From Lepus europaeus (taxonomy: Eukaryota; Chordata; Mammalia; Lagomorpha; Leporidae), in contig NC_084835.1 of NCBI RefSeq assembly GCF_033115175.1, forward strand, positions 85,061,948 to 85,125,947: 64,000 bases of DNA, given 5' to 3'. Of this stretch, positions 46,195 to 59,329 are shown piece after piece. A program made the position numbers and the translations under genes. Positions within the stretch are counted from its first letter, which is position 1, and the number at the start of each line of letters is the position of its first letter. The notes under the pieces were generated by a model. The model was not told where the DNA came from. It searched no databases and worked only from the letters and a program-made list of their open reading frames with translations.

Positions 46195-46540
46195 TGCATA
46201 GAAAATCAATTTTTAAAAAATATCATGTAGGATCTCTGTCTTTAATGTGCTGTACACTGTTATTTAATGCTATAACTAGTACTCCAACAGTATTTTTTCA
46301 CTTTCTGTTGCTATGTGGGGGCAAACTGTTGAAATCTTTACTTAATATATACTAAACTGATCTTCTGTATATAAAGAGAATTGAAAATGAATCTTGATGT
46401 GAATGGAAGGGGAGATGGAGCGGGAAAGGGGAGGGTTGTCGGTGGGAGGGAAGTTATGGGGGGGGGGAGCCATTGTAATCCATAAGCTGTACTTTGGAAA
46501 TTTATATTCATTAAATAAAAGTTAAAAAAAATAAAATAAA
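46195..46540 (+). mobile_element. Second L1 3' end in tandem
   Basis: Repeats the 3' UTR part of the preceding element (GATCTTCTGTATATAAAG blocks occur in both, at about 46,130 and 46,350) but continues through the G-rich stretch and G-run (about 46,458-46,467) to AAATAAAAG near 46,515 and an A-rich tail. Confidence 0.8.
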
Positions 46541-46554
46541 AAATAAAAAAAGTT

Positions 46555-47674
46555 AATGTAACTATATTGAAGAAAAATTTCAAACCTGAAGAAAAATAAA
46601 CAATAACAATCTAAACATCTATACTACCATATGCTGACTTTTGCATCTTTGTTTTTCTCTGATTTTAGAGTTAGGTGTACCTTTCCATCTTCTGCCTAGA
46701 CATTTCTTCACAGATGTCTTACTGGCATCGTAAATTGAACATACTCTAGAACCAGCTCCTTCTTACCATCTTCTCTTTCCCTTTTCCTTCCCTGTCTTTC
46801 CCACCTTTGGCTATTGTTAATTCCAGGATTCATTTCAGGGTCTTTGGTTATTTTTGGCTACCTGGAATAATTGGACTGACTGACTTTGGTGGTCGCACAA
46901 ATGCCAATGATGATAGTTGTTGCTTCCTTTTACTTGTTAAGTGGTTTCCTTGGGCTCCCTGAATTTCATTAAGATTCTTCTGAATGATGCCAAAATACTG
47001 GGGAGAACGTTTTGTATTATACAAGGTAGGACGTATACTATAGTATTTAAGAGTACACACTGTGGAAGCTATGTTTGAATCTTGATTTTTCTGTTTAGCA
47101 CCTGGGATCTTCTGTAACCTGTACCCTTAATATAGAACAGAGATCATACTTACCTAATAGCATTTTTGCGAAAATGAAATGGGATAATAAATAAAAAGTA
47201 CTTAGAATATTACTGGCATGCAATAAGCACTAAATTTAGATGTTAACTATTACTGTTACTACTCTTTGGTCTAGTACCCTTTGGAATTAAACTCGGGATA
47301 CTTTAAATGCTTAGTAACTTGTGCCTCTGTTGCCAACCTTAATACACCCATAAAGAAAAGTTCTCACTGTCTTTCATTAGGTGTTTTGGTAGCATTCACC
47401 AAGGGACTGTCGTTCCCTGACATTCCCTAGTATTTAAAGCAGGAACAGCATTTGCTTTGAAGTTCATTCTGTGTACTTTTTTGTGTAAATTTTGTGCTCT
47501 CCCCTGGTGACAGATGGACAGTTCCATAGCCTGTTTTTAATTCACAGTTGGTTTAAATGAAACCAGTAGATGATGTTCCACAGATAAAAGATACTTAAGA
47601 AATTTCACTTCCCATGCTTATTTTAAGTCTCTCAAAAAGACTTAAAATTATCTTTTTTTATTCTTTTGTTTTAG
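46555..47674. other. KIAA1328 intron 3, distal unique part
   Basis: About 1.1 kb with no clear repeat. Ends in a strong pyrimidine tract and TTTTAG acceptor before exon 4. Confidence 0.5.
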
Positions 47675-48321
<647 letters not shown>

Positions 48322-48650
48322 GGCCGGCACCATGGCTCACTTGGCTAATCCTCCGCCTGCGGCGCTGGTGCCCGGGTTCTAGTCCCTGTCGGGTCGCCAG
48401 TTTGTCCTGGTTGCTCCTCTTCCAGTCCAGCTCTCTGCTGTGGCCCGGGAGTGCAGTGGAGGATGGCCCAAGTCCTTGGGCCCTGAACCCGCATGGGAGA
48501 CCAGAAGGAAGCACCTGGCTCCTGGCTTCGGATTGGCTCAGCGTGCTGGCTGTAGCAGCCACTTGGGGGGTGAACCAACAGAAAAAGGAAGACCTTTCTC
48601 TCTGTCTCTGTCTCTCTCGCTGTCTAACTCTGCCTGTCCAAAAAAAAAAA
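48322..48650 (+). mobile_element. C-repeat SINE
   Basis: GC-rich C-repeat. Target duplication AAAAGTACTTAATG around 48,308-48,322 and 48,651-48,664. Confidence 0.92.
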
Positions 48651-48923
48651 AAAAGTACTTAATGAATGAAGATATAAATGGAACTGTATTAATATAAATT
48701 GTAAAAGTTGAATTTAGGGAGAGATCATACGTAAAAGTTGATAAAAAATAGTGCTAGTTTTTTTCATTCAATTGTGTGTTTGGAAATAGTAGAACTTTCC
48801 TTCTTTTTCTTTGAACTAACGATAGGCATAAGATGTGTTTCAAAATGTATTTCATATTGAGGCCTAAAAATAATGTTTGTAGAGGCTTTTATAAAATGAT
48901 TGAAGTTAAAAAGTTACCCTATT

Positions 48924-49960
48924 GGGGCCGGGGCAGTGGCATAGAAGGTTAAGCTTCTGCCTGCAGGGCCAGTGTCCCATTTGGGTGCCAGTTTGAGTTC
49001 CAGCTGCTGCACTTGCAATCCAGATCCCTGCTAATCCACCTGGGACAGTACCAGTTGGGCTCCCACACCTATGTGGGAGACCCAGAAAAAGCTCCTGGCT
49101 CCTGGCTTCAGCCTAGCCTAGCCCCAGCTGTTGTGGCCATTTGGGGAATGAACCAGCGGATGGAAGATTTTCTCTTTCTTTCTCTCTCTCTCTCTCTCTC
49201 TTTTTTTTTTAAAGATCTATTTATTTATTTGAAAGAGTTACACACAGAGAGAGGGAGAAAGAGAGAGAGAGAGAGAGAAAGGTCTTCCTTCCAATGGTTC
49301 ACTCTCCAATTGGCTGCAATGGCTGGAGCTGCACCAATCTGAAGCCAGGAGCCAGGAGCTTCTTCCAGGTTTCCCACACGGGTGCAGGGGCCCAAGGACT
49401 TGGACCATCTTCTACTGCTTTCCCAGACCATGGCAGAGAGCTGGATCAGACATGGAGCAGCTGGGTCTCGAACCCAGTGCCCATATGGGATGCTAGCACT
49501 TCAGGCCAGGGCATTAACCTGCTGCGCCACAGCACCAAACCCACTCTCTCTCTCTTTCTCTGTCTCTCTCTATTTCTGCTTTTCAAATAAATGAATAAAT
49601 AAATCTCTCTTTTTAAAGATATTTATTTATTTATTTGAAAGGTAGAGTTACAGGCAGTGAGAGGGAGAGACAGAGAAAGGTCTTCCATCCACTGGTTCAC
49701 AACCCAGATGGCCACAGAGGCCAGAGCTGAGCCGATCTGAAGCCAGGAGACAGGTGCTTCTTCCGGGTCTCTCACACGAGTGCAGGAGCCCAAGCATTTG
49801 GGCCATCTTCTAATACTTTCCCAGGGCATAGCAGAGAGCTGGACCAGAAGTGGAGCAGCCAGGACTAGAGCCGGCACCTGTATGGGATGCCGGCGCCTTA
49901 AGCAGAGGATTAAGCTACTGTGCAGCAGTGCTGGCCCCAATAAATAAATCTTTAAAAATC
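48924..49960. mobile_element. Plus-strand SINE split by two antisense SINEs
   Basis: Outer plus-strand C-repeat: head at 48,924-49,205, CT-box remainder at 49,543-49,612, tail at about 49,938-49,960. Two minus-strand copies, about 49,206-49,542 and 49,613-49,937, were inserted in its CT-box and A-tail. Both keep clear GC-rich heads at the right. Confidence 0.85.
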
Positions 49961-49964
49961 ACAG

Positions 49965-50980
49965 AACCATCATTTTCACAGATGAACAAAAAAAAGTGTG
50001 GGGTGCAGAGTGAGGTGGTTTTGGTACACAATATAGGGTGTGAGAATTCAAAGTATATGCCTTAATCAGAATTTGATATACCACTTGAGATAAGCAATGA
50101 ACTGTTGCATTAGACTTATTTGGCTATTGTAGTCCCTAACGTAGAGTTTTCATTAGCTTCAATGTTCTTTTTATTCTCAATATTTTGAAGATGATCTTCT
50201 CAAAAGGCTATTACCACAGAGATGGCTATAGATGTCCTTAGCACATGTTTGTTTGATGGCATTGAAAAGCTATTTATTAATGATCTTTTGTGGCCATTAT
50301 TTTCCTTATTGCCCCATTTCATTTCAGCTGCCTCGCTTGCAGAATACTGGAAATATCAGAGCATATTATTTTGTTTTTTTATAATCCTTTGTTTCCTAGC
50401 ACAATGATAATTTCTTGGTAATTTTTTGGTAGAAGCTCAGTGTGTTATAAGATCAGTATGAGTATAAATCTGATTATACTGCTAAAGATCCCATTATTAC
50501 TGTATTTTCTATTAATACACAGGACCATAGGAGTACACAGGACCACAGGATTACAGGACATTCTTGGCTGTTTGAATTATGCCAAGTTTCTGCTATAGGG
50601 CATTTCAGTTTGATTTTTTTTCTACCTACTCTCCCCAAACCATTTTCTTTATTTTTTGCAAAACTCTTTCACTGAAATAGGTTTGTAGAGAATAGAATTC
50701 TGTATACCTCGGGCTCTGGCAACAAAGCATCCCAAGCCTTTATGTTCTTTTCCTCCAAATTTCCAACCCTGTTTCAAATAGCTGTTTTCCCTTTGGCATC
50801 AAATACACTCATTTCTCTTTTATCTTAAGAAAAAAAATACTCGTTTGATCATATATTTCCCTGTAGCCACTTTTTTTTCTTTGTGCTCTGCAGTATAACT
50901 TCATTCATAGAGAGAAGTCTATAATATTATTTTCTACTCTGTTGTATTTCATTCTCTCATCAAACATGCTTGCTCATCAG
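49965..50980. other. Unique intron 4 stretch
   Basis: About 1 kb of AT-rich sequence without supported features. Confidence 0.45.
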
Positions 50981-51597
50981 TCTGTTATCTATTTATAAGT
51001 ATATCAGACTAATTTGCACGCAGCAGTATGTACCTACTTTAAGTGTATATTTCAGTAAGTTTTGACAAATATATATAACACATCCTTTTCACAATATACA
51101 CATTTATGTCACTTCAAAAAGTTACCTTTAGATGGTTTTAGTTCCTTCCTCTATCCTCCATTCCAGGCAACCACTAATGTGATTTCAGTCATTATAGCTT
51201 AGTTTTACATGTTTTGATGCACCATATATAAATGGCCATACAGTGTGGACTCTTATTATTCTCTGGTTTCTTTCATTCAACATAATTATGTGTGAAGTAA
51301 AATATGCATAACATAAAATTAGCCATTGTAATCATTTTTAAATGTATCATTCACTGGCATTAAGTATATTCATTTTGCTGTGCAATGGTCTCCATCATCC
51401 ATTTCCAGAATGTTTCTTCATCCAAACTGAAACTCTGTACCTGTTAAATAGTAGCTCATTCTCCTCTTCCCCCTTACTCCTGGTAACTATGGTGCTACTA
51501 TGTATCTCTATGAGTTTGACTCTTGGAAGTACCTCACATAAGTGGAATCATATAATATTTTATCTTTTGTATCTGGCTTATTCACCACATAACCTTT

Positions 51598-51977
51598 TTT
51601 AAAAAATTATTTACTTATTTATTCATTTAGAAAGCCTGAGTTGGGAAGAAGGAAAGGAGAGGAGAGAAGAGAGAGAGAGAGGGAGAGAGAGAGAGAGAGA
51701 TTGAGATTGAGATTGAGATCTTCCATCTAGTGATTCACTCCATAGATGGCCTAGTGTTGGGCCAGGCCAAAGCCAGAAGCTTGGAACTTCATCTAAGTTC
51801 CCCCGTGTGGATGGCAGGGGCCCAAGTACTCAGGCCACCTTCTACTGCTTCTTTCAGGCCATTAGCAGAGAGCTGGATCAGAAGTGGAGCAGTCCAGAAT
51901 TGCACTAGCACCCATATAGGATGCTGGTATCACAGGAGGCAGCTTTACCCACTGCCACAACACCAACGTCTCACAGC
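51598..51977 (-). mobile_element. Old antisense C-repeat SINE
   Basis: TTATTTACTTATTTATTCATT at left with a long GA-box (51,650-51,720), reversed head CCACAACACCAACGTC at right. Confidence 0.87.
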
Positions 51978-52212
51978 ATAATTTTTAAAGTTGTTTTCAA
52001 TTTCTTGTGTATAAGAGTAGTTCACTTTTAGACTGTTCAATAATATTTATTGTACAGGTGACTGTGCCTTAATTATTTATCTGGTGATCTATCAATGTAC
52101 CTATGAATTGTTCCAGTTCTTGCCTCTTATGAACAAAGCTTCCGTAAACATTCATGTACAAATAATGGATCTCATTTTTTCTAGTAAAAATCATCTGCAT
52201 ATGTTAAGTGCA

Positions 52213-52588
52213 TATTTATTTATTTATTTATTTATTTTATAAAGACATTTATTAGAAAGAGTTACATAGAGAGAGGAGAGGCACAGAGACAGAGTGAGAG
52301 AGTGAGAGTGAGAGCGAGAGCGAGAGAAAGAGATCTTTCATTCGATGTTTCACTCCCCAATTGGCCACAATGTCCGGAGCTGTGCCAATCTGAAGTCAGG
52401 AGCCAGGAGCTTCTTCCAGGTCTCCCACGTAGGTGCAGGGGCCCAAGGACTTGGGCCATCTTCTACTACTTTCCTAGGCCATAACAGGGATCTGGATTAA
52501 GTGGAGCAGCCGGATCTCGAACCGGTTCCCATATGGGATGCCGGCGCTTCAGTCTAGGGCATTAACCTGCTGTACCTCAATGCCGGCC
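52213..52588 (-). mobile_element. Antisense C-repeat SINE
   Basis: TTTATTTATTTATTTA at left, GAGAGTGAGAGCGAGAG box, reversed head ending ATGCCGGCCCC. AAGTGCATATTTA / AAGGGCATATTTAA flanks suggest the target duplication. Confidence 0.92.
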
Positions 52589-53473
52589 CCAAGGGCATAT
52601 TTAACCTTGTAAGAAACTGCCCAAGGATTTCCCAATATGCTTGTATTATTTCCCAGTGTGTTTTATCATTTCACACTCCTCCACAGACCAACTCCTAGTA
52701 TTCTCATTCTTTTAAAATTTATTCATTCTAATGAGTCCAAAGGTATATGCATGTAGAATTAATTTGTGTTTACCCAATGATTAATGTGATCATTTGCCAT
52801 TCTTTTGTGAAGTGTTTGTTCAAATCTTTTTCCTATTTTTGTCATCCATTACATTCTCTTCTTAATATTGAGGGATTAAGAGTTCTTCATAAATTCTGTA
52901 TAGAAGTTGTCAAATATCTTTTCCCCCAGCATGTGCTTTATAGTTTCCTTTTGAAAAACAAAATTCTTATTTTGATGAAGTTTAATTATCATTTTTCTCT
53001 TGTGGTTTATGTTCTTTTGTTTTAAGAAATCTTGCTCACTGCAAAATTGTGAAGACATTCTTTGTAAGTTTTGAAAAGACTCTGCAGACTTATCTCAGCC
53101 TCATTGTCAGACTCAGTTGACCTTAGATACATAATTTGTTTCTTGGCTCTTTCTTTCAGATGAAGTATATGTCTTTATTTATGCCACTACCTCACTGACT
53201 TGATTGCTATAATTTTCGTTTAAGTCTTGAAATAAACTTTGTTTTTGTTTCTGGAAATTGTTTTGACTCTGAGTTCCTTTGCATTTCGTTATAAATTTTA
53301 GAATCAACTTGTCAACTTTTAAAAGAAAATTGCCTTCTGCAATTTTTGGAGGGATGTGTTTGATTCATGGATCAATTTGACAAAAATTGACAGCTTTACT
53401 GAGTATTCTAATCTGTAAACATGCTATCACTATATTATTTATTTGAATTTTCCTGTGGTGATTTGTAATTTTC

Positions 53474-53834
53474 TTTCTTTCTTTTTTTTTTTTTTTTTTT
53501 TGACAGGCAGAGTGGATAGTGAGAGAGAGAGAGACAGAGAGAAAGGTCTTCCTTTGCCGTTGGTTCACCCTCCAATGGCCGCCGAGGTCGGCGCGCTGCA
53601 GCCGGCACACCGCGCTGATCCGATGGCAGGAGCCAGGTGCTTCTCCTGGTCTCCCATAGGGTGCAGGGCCCAAGCACTTGGGCCATCCTCCACTGCACTC
53701 CCTGGCCACAGCAGAGAGCTGGCCTGGAAGAGGGGCAACCGGGACAGAATTCGGTGCCCCGACCGGGACTAGAACCCGGTGTGCCGGCGCCGCAAGGCGG
53801 AGGATTATCCTAGTGAGCCACGGCGCCGGCACAA
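53474..53834 (-). mobile_element. Antisense C-repeat SINE
   Basis: Target duplication ATTTGTAATTTTC at 53,461-53,473 and 53,835-53,847. GC-rich, little decayed. Confidence 0.94.
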
Positions 53835-53863
53835 ATTTGTAATTTTCAGAATAAAAGTCCTGC

Positions 53864-54166
53864 ATGGGCCAGTGCCGTGGCTCACTTGGTTAATCCTCTG
53901 CCTGCGGCGCCGGCATCCCATGGGCGCTGAGTTCTAGTCCCGGTTGCTTCTCTTCCAGTCCAGCTCTCTGCTGTAGCCCAGCAGGGCAGTGGAGGATGGC
54001 CCAGGTGCTTGGGCCCCTGCACTCACATGGGAGACCAGGAGAAGCACCTGGCTCCTGGCTTTGGATCAGCACAGCTCTGGCTTTGGCAGCCATTTGGGGA
54101 GTGAACCAATGGAAGGAAGACCTTTCTCTCTCTTTCACTGTCTAACTCTATCTATCAAAAAAAAAA
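53864..54166 (+). mobile_element. C-repeat SINE
   Basis: Target duplication AAAAGTCCTGC at 53,853-53,863 and 54,167-54,177. It lies 16 bases from the preceding antisense SINE. Confidence 0.93.
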
Positions 54167-54177
54167 AAAAGTCCTGC

Positions 54178-56835
54178 GCATATTTTGATACATTCATTCT
54201 AATGTATTTTATGTTTTTGATGCCATTGTAAATGGTGTTATTTTAAAATTTAATTAAGCATTTATTTTTTAATTTCATTTGATTGTTCAGATGAAGAAAC
54301 AGTCGATTTTTAAAATTTTGACTTGATATCCTTCAATCTTTTAAAATCCACTTGCTACAGTAGTTTTTGTTAGAATCCTGTGTGTTTTCCATATTAAATG
54401 CTATGACATCTACATGTAAAAAGTTTTAGTTTTTACTTGATATATGATCATGTCATCTGTGAAGAGAGTTAATTTTTCTTTTCTTTCCAGTTTGCATGTC
54501 TTATTTCTTTCTCTTCTCTATTTATTTCCTTTCACATTGTGGCTAGAATCTCCAGTACTTGTTGAGTGGATTAGGAACAACCACCATCTTCGTCTTACTT
54601 CTGGAAAAGCGTTCAGTTTTTCATCAAGATATTAGTAAGAAGTTAGTTAGGTGTTAGTTGTGGGTTTTCCTTGATTGTCATTTGTCATGTTAGGGAATTT
54701 TCTTCCTCTTCCATTTTAGTATTTTTTTTTTTTATTGTGAGAAACATTGGATTTTATCAAAGACTCTTTTTAGATCAGTTGGTGTGTTCACATTTTTTTG
54801 TTTCCTTTAGTACTGTGGTATGTTATGTTGGTTGAATCATCCTCACTCTTCTGCGGCAAATACCAGTTGGTCATGTTATATAATCCTTTTCGTATGCTTT
54901 AGGGTTTGATTTGCTAGTATTTTGCTGAGGAATTTTGAATCTATATTCATTAGGGATATTGGTGTATAGTTTTGTTGTTGTTTGTTTGTAATGTCTCTAT
55001 TTTGTATCATAGAATAAGTTAGAAAGTGTTGCTTTCCCTTAGTTCTTTGGAAGAGTTTGAGAAGGATTGATGTTAATATTTTGAGTGTTTGGTAGGGTTC
55101 ACCAGTGAAGCCATCTGATCTTTGACTTGTCTTTGTTGGAAAGATTTTTATTATTAATTCAATCTCTTTACTTGTTATATATCTGTTCAGGTTTTCTGAT
55201 TGTTCTTGAGTCAGTTTGTATAATGTTTTGTTTATGGAAAGTTTTCTGTTTCATTTGGGTTGTCCAATAATTTGTTGAGTTCAGTTATTCTTAATATTAT
55301 AAACATTTTTATTTATGGTTGGTAGTAATGTCCCCCCTTTAATGTCCAATTTTATTTACATCATCTCTTAATTTCCTCATTAGCCAAAGATTTGTCAACT
55401 TTGTGATCTTTTCAAAGAACCAGTGTTTGTTTCTGTTTATAGAGTCTGTTTTTAAAAGGGAAATTTGATTTTTTAAAAAAATATATTTATTTATTTGAAA
55501 GGCAGAGAACGTGTGCTTCCATCTGCTGGTTCATTCCCCAAATAGCAGCAATGACCAAGGCTGGTCCAGGCTGAAGGAAGGAGCCAGGAGCTTCTTCTGG
55601 GTCTCCTCCCATGCTGCTTTCCCAGGCATATTAGCAGGGAGCTGGATCAGAAGTGGAACAGCTAGGACCTAAACCAGCATCCATATGGGATGCCAGCATC
55701 ACACCTACTGTGCCACAGCACTGGACCCTGTTTTTCTATTCTTATTTCATTTATCTTTGCCTTAACTTTATTGTTTTCTTCCTTTTGCAACGTTTGTGTT
55801 AGTTTGCTCCATATCTTGCCAACACTTCTTGTTTTCCAGTTTTTGGATTATAGCCATCCTAGAAGATTTGAAAAATGGTATCTTGTGGTTTTGATTTTCA
55901 TTTCTCTAGTGATTGTTTATGTTGAGAGTATTTTCATGTGCTTGTTACTGTTTGAAAATATTCTTTGAAGAAAGCCTGTCCAAATCCTTTGCTCATTTTT
56001 TAATTGGATTGTTGTTGAATTATAAGTTTTCTTTATCTGTTCTGGTTATATAGGAACTTGTTAGATTATATGATTGTAAATATTTTCTCTCACTTTATGG
56101 TTGCTGTTTGAATTTCTTGATGGTGTCCTTTGAAACATAAAAGTCTTAAATTTTTATGAACTTTAAATCATTTTTCTTTCATTGTTTTTATTTTTAGTGT
56201 CATTTTCTATTTTTCCTTTTTCTCTCATTTGTGGTAGTTCCTTAGTCTTTCCTTGCTTTCTATGATGTAACACTTCTGAAAAGGATTATTCAGATATTTT
56301 GTAGTATTCCTTTCATTTTGGGATTTCCTCACATTTTCTCATGATTACATTACTTTATAATTAATTATATCCAGAGATGCATGATGTTGATGTATTGATG
56401 TTTATTACTGGTCATTTTAACTTTGCTCATTTGGTTAATGTGAAGTATGCTAGGTTTTCCCCTGGAAAGTTAGTATTTTTATCTTTGTGATCAATGTACA
56501 TCTTAGGTGGTAATTCATTGGGATAATTCAAATACATTATTTATTCTTCAACCTTTATCTACTTCTAAAAGCATCCATTGGAGGAACTTGCATTCAACAA
56601 CTGTTACAGTAATATCCCAATACTAACCTTATCTTTCTCTTACTTGTTTTGTTTTTGTTTGCTGGAATTTGTATTTAGGGGTGAGCAGCTCCTCATTCCC
56701 TATTTATTTATTTCAGTGTTTATTTCATTTCCTTTTTAATCTGTATGGACTCATGTATATTTATTTTATTATCTAATATTCAGAGAAACAAATTGAAACA
56801 GCAGATGGTAAAATAAAGCCTTTTTATTTTGAGAT
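54178..56835 (-). mobile_element. Old antisense L1 fragments
   Basis: Minus-strand ORF2 sequence (reverse transcriptase part near 54,900-55,450, C-terminal part and 3' UTR-like part at 55,735-56,800), so more than one copy is joined. A SINE splits it at about 55,475-55,733. Confidence 0.72.
55475..55733 (-). mobile_element. Old antisense C-repeat SINE
   Basis: ATATTTATTTATTTGAAAGGC at left, reversed head TGCCACAGCACTGGACCC at right; diverged. Confidence 0.85.
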
Positions 56836-56849
56836 TATCTTAGAGTTAC

Positions 56850-57092
56850 TAGTACTTGCTAGAAATAGTAGAGTCCCAGCTTTGGCTCTCTATTCCAGCT
56901 TCCAGGTAATATAAACCCTAGGAGGCAGCAAGTAGCTCAAAGTAGTTGGGTCCCTGCTACCCACATAGGATATCTGGATTGAGTTCCCAGTTCCTGGCTT
57001 TGTCCTGGCCCAACCCTGGCTCTTTTGAGTATTTGAGGAGTGAACCAGATGGAAGATCTCCACTTCTCTGCCTCCGAAAAAATTTTTAAAAA
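56850..57092 (+). mobile_element. Old 5'-truncated C-type SINE
   Basis: CAGCTTTGGCTCTCTATTCC body with CCCACATAGGATATCTGG core and A-rich end; low similarity. Confidence 0.65.
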
Positions 57093-57430
57093 GAAGGAAG
57101 TAAACAGACAATATTGAGAGAGCCCATGTGCCATTTACCCAGTTTTCACCAATGCAGATACTTTAACTATATTTAGTATTTATATATTTAGTATATTTAG
57201 CTCTTTGCAATTTACCTCATAGGTAGATTTCTGTTACCACCACTATTTAAACTACAAGACAGTTCTTTTAAAAGGATCACTGGTGCTTTTTAAAGATGCA
57301 GCTGCTTCCCTTACTCACTTATTCTGTAATCCCTAGATGCCACTAATCTGCTCTCTATCTCTTTAATTTTGTCATTTCGAGGAGGCTATATAAATAGGAT
57401 CATATAGTATGTAATTTTTTTGTCATTGGT
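57093..57430 (-). mobile_element. Old antisense L1-type 3' fragment
   Basis: Minus-strand 3' UTR-like sequence (TTACCTCATAGGTAGATTTC; AGGATCATATAGTATGTAA). Confidence 0.55.
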
Positions 57431-57434
57431 TACT

Positions 57435-58235
57435 GAGACCTGCTCAGCAACTTTTCCAGGGTGAAGAGGGAATGGAGTGCAGTAAATAAAGACAAAGACA
57501 AGAGATTATGCAAAAGTAGGGGCCAGAGGGAGCCTCTCCGCAGGCAGAGAAGCCATGTCTCATGTCTCTGTCTCTTTGCCTCTCCTGGCGGTGGCTTTTA
57601 TTCTCTCCAGATAACATTCAGCCTTGCTGCATCAGCAGTTGTATCTTTGTTCACATCAGCACAATTTCGCCTATGTGGTGGTATGTATCAGGCTATCTCT
57701 CAACGAGGAACATCTTGTGAGACCAACAGACCCATACCCGTTTGTCTCAGGTGTTACCTCATGAGGAGAGGAACATCTTGTGGGATAAACAGACCCTTAC
57801 CCATTATCCCGGAACAAGACATCCAGGCCCTCTGTGGCATGAGCCTTCCCATAACCTAAGGCAAGAGATCACTGTTCCCAGCATCCTTGGCCTTACAAGG
57901 AATGCAGACACGATGTTTCTGAAGGCCACCACAAAACACACCCGACACTGGAGTTAAAGGGAAGGTTTATTGTTGAGTGGGGGAAACATGACAGTCTGGA
58001 GGGAGAGGGCAGAAAGAAGGAGAGGGGTCCAGAGAGAGAGGTCGAGAGAGAGCACATGTGTGGGGAAGCAGGTCCTGTTATTGTTTTGCAGGAGGTAGGA
58101 AGAGAGAGCAACAAATCCTGTTACGGTGGACATGGAGCTGATGCTTTGGTTGGGCCATTTGGTCACCTGACTAAGCAGGGCAGGCTGGGTTTAGGACCAC
58201 AGATAGGTCGGCACCATTTTACCAACAGTTCCTGT
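57435..58235 (-). repeat. Antisense LTR-type block
   Basis: An 800-bp block inside antisense L1. The minus strand begins TGTTGGTAAAATGG (about 58,233) and has AATAAA at 57,971-57,966. A further LTR-like half follows, with AATAAAAGCC near 57,602, and ends GCAGGTCTCA near 57,433. It carries an imperfect 63-bp-period duplication starting at 57,705 and 57,768 (GAGGAACATCTTGTG). Likely LTRs of an endogenous retrovirus; whether one element or two joined ones is unclear. Confidence 0.6.
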
Positions 58236-58239
58236 CTTT

Positions 58240-59010
58240 CCTCAAGAGATTGCTAATATTTTGTTGTGCATTTTTATCTCAAAGCTCATGAGAGGTATTG
58301 GTATATAGTTTTTTCTACTATTTTAGTCTGATTTTGTTATAATGGTAATGCTAGCTTCGTAAAAGTGAGTTCAGAAATATTTCCTCTTCTATTTACTGGA
58401 AGAAATTGTGGAAGGTTGATGTTGATTCTTACTTAAGTGTTAAAATTCTCCAGTGAAACCATCTGGGCCTGGAGATTTCTTTTTGAAGAACTTTTTAATT
58501 AAAAGTTCTATTTCTTTTATGGTTATAAGATTATTCAAGTTATCTAGTTCATCTTGGTTGAGCTTTAGGGATTTGTGGTTTGCAAGAATTGTTCCACTTC
58601 TAAGTTGTTGAATTTATGAGCATAAAATTATTAATAGTATTCCCTTATTATCCTTTTAATTTCTGCAAGAAATTCCACATCATTCTGATGTGAGGATTTA
58701 TATCTTTTCTCTCATTTTCATCAGTCTTGCTTGGTTTACCAATCTCATTAACTTTTTTCAGAGGCATAGCTTTTTGTTTCATTGATTTTTCTCTCTTTTT
58801 ACTATTCTCTGTTTCATTGATTTTTTTTTCCCGCTTATCTGTGTTATTCCTTCCCTCCCTGTTGCTTTGTGTTTACTCTGCTTTGCTTTTTGTTGTTTGT
58901 TAAGATAACAACTTGGAGACCATTTTAATGTAAGCGTTTAGTGCTATAGCCTTTTTTCTTAGCACTTTTACTATACCTCACATTTTTTAATTTGCTGTGT
59001 TTTTCATTCA
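58240..59010 (-). mobile_element. Antisense L1 ORF2 fragment
   Basis: Minus-strand reverse transcriptase region of L1 (GAGAGGTATTGGTATATAG; AAACCATCTGGGCCTGGAG type blocks). Confidence 0.75.
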
Positions 59011-59012
59011 GT

Positions 59013-59318
59013 TGGCCAGTGCCGTGGCTCACTAGGCTAATCCTCCACCTGCGGCACTGGTACTCCAGGTTCTAGTCCCGGTTGCTCCTCTTCCAGTCCA
59101 GCTCTCTGCTGTGGCCTGGAAATGCAGTGGAGGATGGCCCAAGTGCTTGGGCCCTGTACCCGCATGGGAGACCAGGAGGAAGCACCTGGCTCTTGGCTTC
59201 GGATTGGTGCAGTGTGCCGGCTGTGTCGGCCATTTGGGGGGTGAACCAACAGAAGGAAGACCTTTCTCTCTGTCTCTCTCTCTCTCACTGTCTAACTCTG
59301 CCTGTCAAAAAAAAAATT
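59013..59318 (+). mobile_element. C-repeat SINE
   Basis: Target duplication TTTCATTCAGTT directly before (about 59,002-59,013) and after (about 59,318-59,329). Confidence 0.93.
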
Positions 59319-59329
59319 TCATTCAGTTC

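Larger units (their letters stand above)
50980..53480 (-). mobile_element. Old antisense L1, SINE-interrupted
   Basis: Minus-strand L1 3' UTR (50,980-51,597) and ORF2 (51,978-52,212, 52,589-53,480), broken in all frames. Confidence 0.78.
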
